Under the pieces are notes generated by a model, which saw only the letters and a program-made list of their open reading frames with translations, had not been told where the DNA came from and did not search any database. A program made the translations under genes and the position numbers. A stretch of 23,180 bases of DNA. Origin: Candidatus Nitrosopumilus sp. (GTDB taxonomy: Archaea; Thermoproteota; Nitrososphaeria; Nitrososphaerales; Nitrosopumilaceae). Location of the stretch: positions 1 through 23,180 of the forward strand of contig JABMOR010000010.1 in assembly GCA_013203245.1 (NCBI GenBank). The letters run 5' to 3'. This document shows positions 22,219 to 23,180 of the stretch, one piece after another (positions within the stretch are counted from its first letter, which is position 1; the number at the start of each line of letters is the position of its first letter).

Positions 22219-22227
22219 TTATTTAAA
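22219..22227 (-). promoter_or_regulatory. TATA box of the phnDCE operon
   Basis: TTTAAATAA on the minus strand, preceded by a purine-poor TTTGA element, lies 24-33 nt before the two candidate phnD starts. The identical nonamer lies 27 nt before the start of the upstream regulator gene, so both promoters share the same core. Confidence 0.65.
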
Positions 22228-22248
22228 TCAAAGTCTCATTCCAAAACT

Positions 22249-22273
22249 TCATTCTAACTCTATAGAATGAGAA
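22249..22273 (-). promoter_or_regulatory. Operator candidate A upstream of phnD
   Basis: Read on the minus strand this 25-bp element contains ATTCTATAGAGT and AGAATGA and differs from the element at 23033-23057 at only two positions. It is an inverted repeat (TCATTCTA, 6-nt spacer, TAGAATGA) located 21 bp upstream of the phnD TATA box. An additional half-site TCATTC lies at 22236-22241. The likely binders are the winged-helix proteins encoded just upstream. Confidence 0.65.
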
Positions 22274-22302
22274 TAATAGAAAAATTATCAGAACAATATA
22301 GA

Positions 22303-22650
22303 TTAATTCGATTTTGGATTTACAGTATTTGAATACAAATTCAAACTAGGCTCTAAATCCTCCAAAGTTATCTCAACTTTTCCGATTCTACTTCGATACT
22401 GTTTAATTTTTTTGCCTTCAGAAGAAATAATAAATTTATCAACCTCAGCCAATGCCAGACCCTCTAATGTAGACAAAGTTTTGTATACAGTAGATAAAGA
22501 GATTTTCAATTCATCAGCAATTTTAGTTGCATCTTTTGATTCATTTTTGATTGAAAATAATACAGATCTTGTACATACATTACTAAGTGATTCAATAATT
22601 TTCTGAGTAATATCAAATTCAGATAGTTGTATGATGGTAGGTTTTTGCAT
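22303..22650 (-). CDS. Winged-helix transcription regulator, copy 1
   Basis: This 115-aa protein has one winged-helix domain. Helices around FDITQKIIESLSNVCTRSVLFSI and DATKIADELKISLSTVYKTLSTLEGLALAEV give the helix-turn-helix, in which ISLSTVYKTLSTL is the recognition-helix region. The wing follows (SSEGKKIKQYRSRIGKVEITL). It lacks a ligand-binding domain, so the signal may enter through the partner or the short C-terminal tail. It is a clear paralogue of the protein encoded just upstream (22659-22988) and 8 bp from it, so both are co-transcribed. The phnD gene begins 112 bp downstream with its own promoter and operator-like site. A role in controlling phosphonate transport is inferred from position and shared sites. 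Confidence 0.85.
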   Translation of the reverse strand: MQKPTIIQLSEFDITQKIIESLSNVCTRSVLFSIKNESKDATKIADELKISLSTVYKTLSTLEGLALAEVDKFIISSEGKKIKQYRSRIGKVEITLEDLEPSLNLYSNTVNPKSN

Positions 22651-22658
22651 AATATCAC

Positions 22659-22988
22659 TTAATTAGGAATCAAGGTCAAAACAGGCTCAGGTTTACGAAT
22701 AGAAATATCAGCTTTGCTGATTCTGCTTCGATAAACTTTGTATTTTCTACCTTTGTCAGATAGCATCCACTTTTCAACTTTGATCAAAGTTAATTCTTCA
22801 AGGTCGGATAATTTTTTGTACACAGAGCTAAGAGGTATTTTGAGTTTATCTGATAGTTCTGCAGCAGTATTTCCTTTTTTAATAATTGAAAATAAAATTG
22901 CTCTTGATTCAGAGTCAGCTAACGCTTCAATAACTTTTTGAGTAATATCATATTTTTTTAATTGTGGTAATGTTAATTTCCTAGACAT
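22659..22988 (-). CDS. Winged-helix transcription regulator, copy 2
   Basis: This 109-aa winged-helix protein is paralogous to copy 1 over nearly its full length. They share the YDITQKVIEAL/FDITQKIIESL start, LFSI core, helix-turn-helix (TAAELSDKLKIPLSSVYKKLSDLEEL) and wing region ending YRSRISK. About half of the residues are identical by eye. The two differ mainly at the loop after LFSI and at the C-terminal tail. The start ATG at 22988 lies 27 nt from TATA box TTTAAATAA and 44 nt from operator candidate B. It is the first gene of the regulator pair, so autoregulation is likely. The copies may form homo- and heterodimers with different DNA or signal preferences. No effector domain is seen. 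Confidence 0.85.
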   Translation of the reverse strand: MSRKLTLPQLKKYDITQKVIEALADSESRAILFSIIKKGNTAAELSDKLKIPLSSVYKKLSDLEELTLIKVEKWMLSDKGRKYKVYRSRISKADISIRKPEPVLTLIPN

Positions 22989-23010
22989 GTAAATATTAAA
23001 AATTGTCTTA

Positions 23011-23019
23011 TTATTTAAA
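23011..23019 (-). promoter_or_regulatory. TATA box of the regulator pair
   Basis: TTTAAATAA on the minus strand is centred 27 nt before the ATG at 22988, ideal for a leaderless transcript. It is identical to the phnD box. The operator candidate B lies 13 bp further upstream. Confidence 0.65.
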
Positions 23020-23032
23020 GGAAATGTACTGG

Positions 23033-23057
23033 TTCTTATTCTATAGAGTCAGAATGA
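23033..23057. promoter_or_regulatory. Operator candidate B upstream of the regulator pair
   Basis: This 25-bp element contains ATTCTATAGAGT and AGAATGA on the plus strand, two mismatches from site A. The half-sites ATTCT and AGAAT form an inverted repeat. Relative to its gene it faces opposite to site A, as expected for a near-palindromic protein-binding site. It directly abuts the stop codon of the partial gene at 23058. Confidence 0.65.
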
Positions 23058-23180
23058 TTATGAATATTGTTTAGTGTCTTTGTTTGATTCAAAACGATTC
23101 CAAAACAATCCCAGAATTATTCCAACTGAAATCCAAAAAGATGAAACTCCCAATACACACACTAATCTAAACTCATTAAC
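23058..23180 (-). CDS. C-terminal end of a membrane protein gene, cut by the window edge
   Basis: The minus-strand frame is open from the window end to a TAA at 23058-23060 and gives 40 residues. A hydrophobic segment (LVCVLGVSSFWISVGIILGL) is followed by a basic then polar tail (FWNRFESNKDTKQYS). This looks like the last transmembrane helix of a membrane protein with a cytoplasmic C-terminus. Its upstream portion lies outside the window, so no family can be assigned. A short protein starting at an internal GTG is possible but less likely. Its stop directly adjoins operator candidate B, so the intergenic region to the regulator gene is 69 bp. Confidence 0.6.
   Translation of the reverse strand, partial: VNEFRLVCVLGVSSFWISVGIILGLFWNRFESNKDTKQYS

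Noticed and set aside
22238..23106. Second repeat ATTCCAAAAC near both operator candidates (22238-22247 and 23097-23106).
   Set aside because: The second copy lies inside the partial membrane-protein frame at a different distance from its promoter, and the decamer is low complexity.
1..23180. CRISPR array, insertion sequence, transposase, integrase or plasmid origin.
   Set aside because: No regularly spaced repeats, transposase or integrase motifs, target duplications or origin-like clusters were seen; gene content and style are uniform and chromosomal.

Overview
The window looks like a chromosomal segment of an ammonia-oxidising archaeon of the Nitrososphaerota (Thaumarchaeota), close to the Nitrosopumilus/Nitrosarchaeum group. 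The evidence is low-GC, densely packed DNA; TATA boxes about 25-30 nt before start codons, which suggests mostly leaderless mRNAs; an archaeal PurP; archaeal AspRS with GatCAB; class III (pilin-type) signal peptides; and the WIKNNAGWWADG-type domain typical of exported thaumarchaeal proteins. The assignment rests on protein recognition, not on a marker gene.

Layout. 16-744 (-): two stand-alone Lrp/AsnC effector (RAM) domains behind a small Lys-rich protein. 916-1251 (+): a small conserved-looking gene that appears to start at AUA. 1522-1595 (-): tRNA-Phe(GAA). 1640-2176 (-): PduO-type cobalamin adenosyltransferase. 2267-3024 (+): HD-domain nucleotidase-like protein coupled to a small helical protein. 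3027-3741: two small unknown genes, divergently transcribed. 3793-5016 (+): TIGR00300-type ornithine cyclodeaminase-like protein. 5017-5754 (-): KaiC/RadA-like ATPase. 5865-7616 (+): three-gene signalling operon (small sensor-like protein, CheY-like receiver, membrane histidine kinase). 7633-10987 (-): class I aminotransferase and a large AMP-forming acyl-CoA synthetase. 11029-14406 (-): gatC-gatA-gatB plus a coupled 87-aa unknown protein. 14436-16230 (-): two pilin/archaellin-like exported proteins. 16560-17870 (-): aspS. 17981-19480 (+): two small genes and purP. 19485-22988 (-): phnE, phnC, phnD and two paralogous winged-helix regulators. The window ends inside the 3' end of a membrane-protein gene.

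How the genes work together. AspRS carries a Pro at a position associated with non-discriminating enzymes, and GatCAB is 2.2 kb away, so the two probably form the indirect Asn-tRNA(Asn) route. The adenosyltransferase would supply AdoCbl, for example to methylmalonyl-CoA mutase of the 3-hydroxypropionate/4-hydroxybutyrate cycle. The acyl-CoA synthetase lacks the acetate-specifying Trp and so probably takes a larger acid.

The strongest undescribed signal is at the right end. Two near-identical 25-bp elements, matching at 23 of 25 positions, lie upstream of phnD and of the regulator pair, each just upstream of an identical TATA box. This suggests that the paired winged-helix proteins control their own gene and a phosphonate-type ABC transporter. 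The binding protein of that transporter carries an extra thaumarchaeal N-terminal domain.
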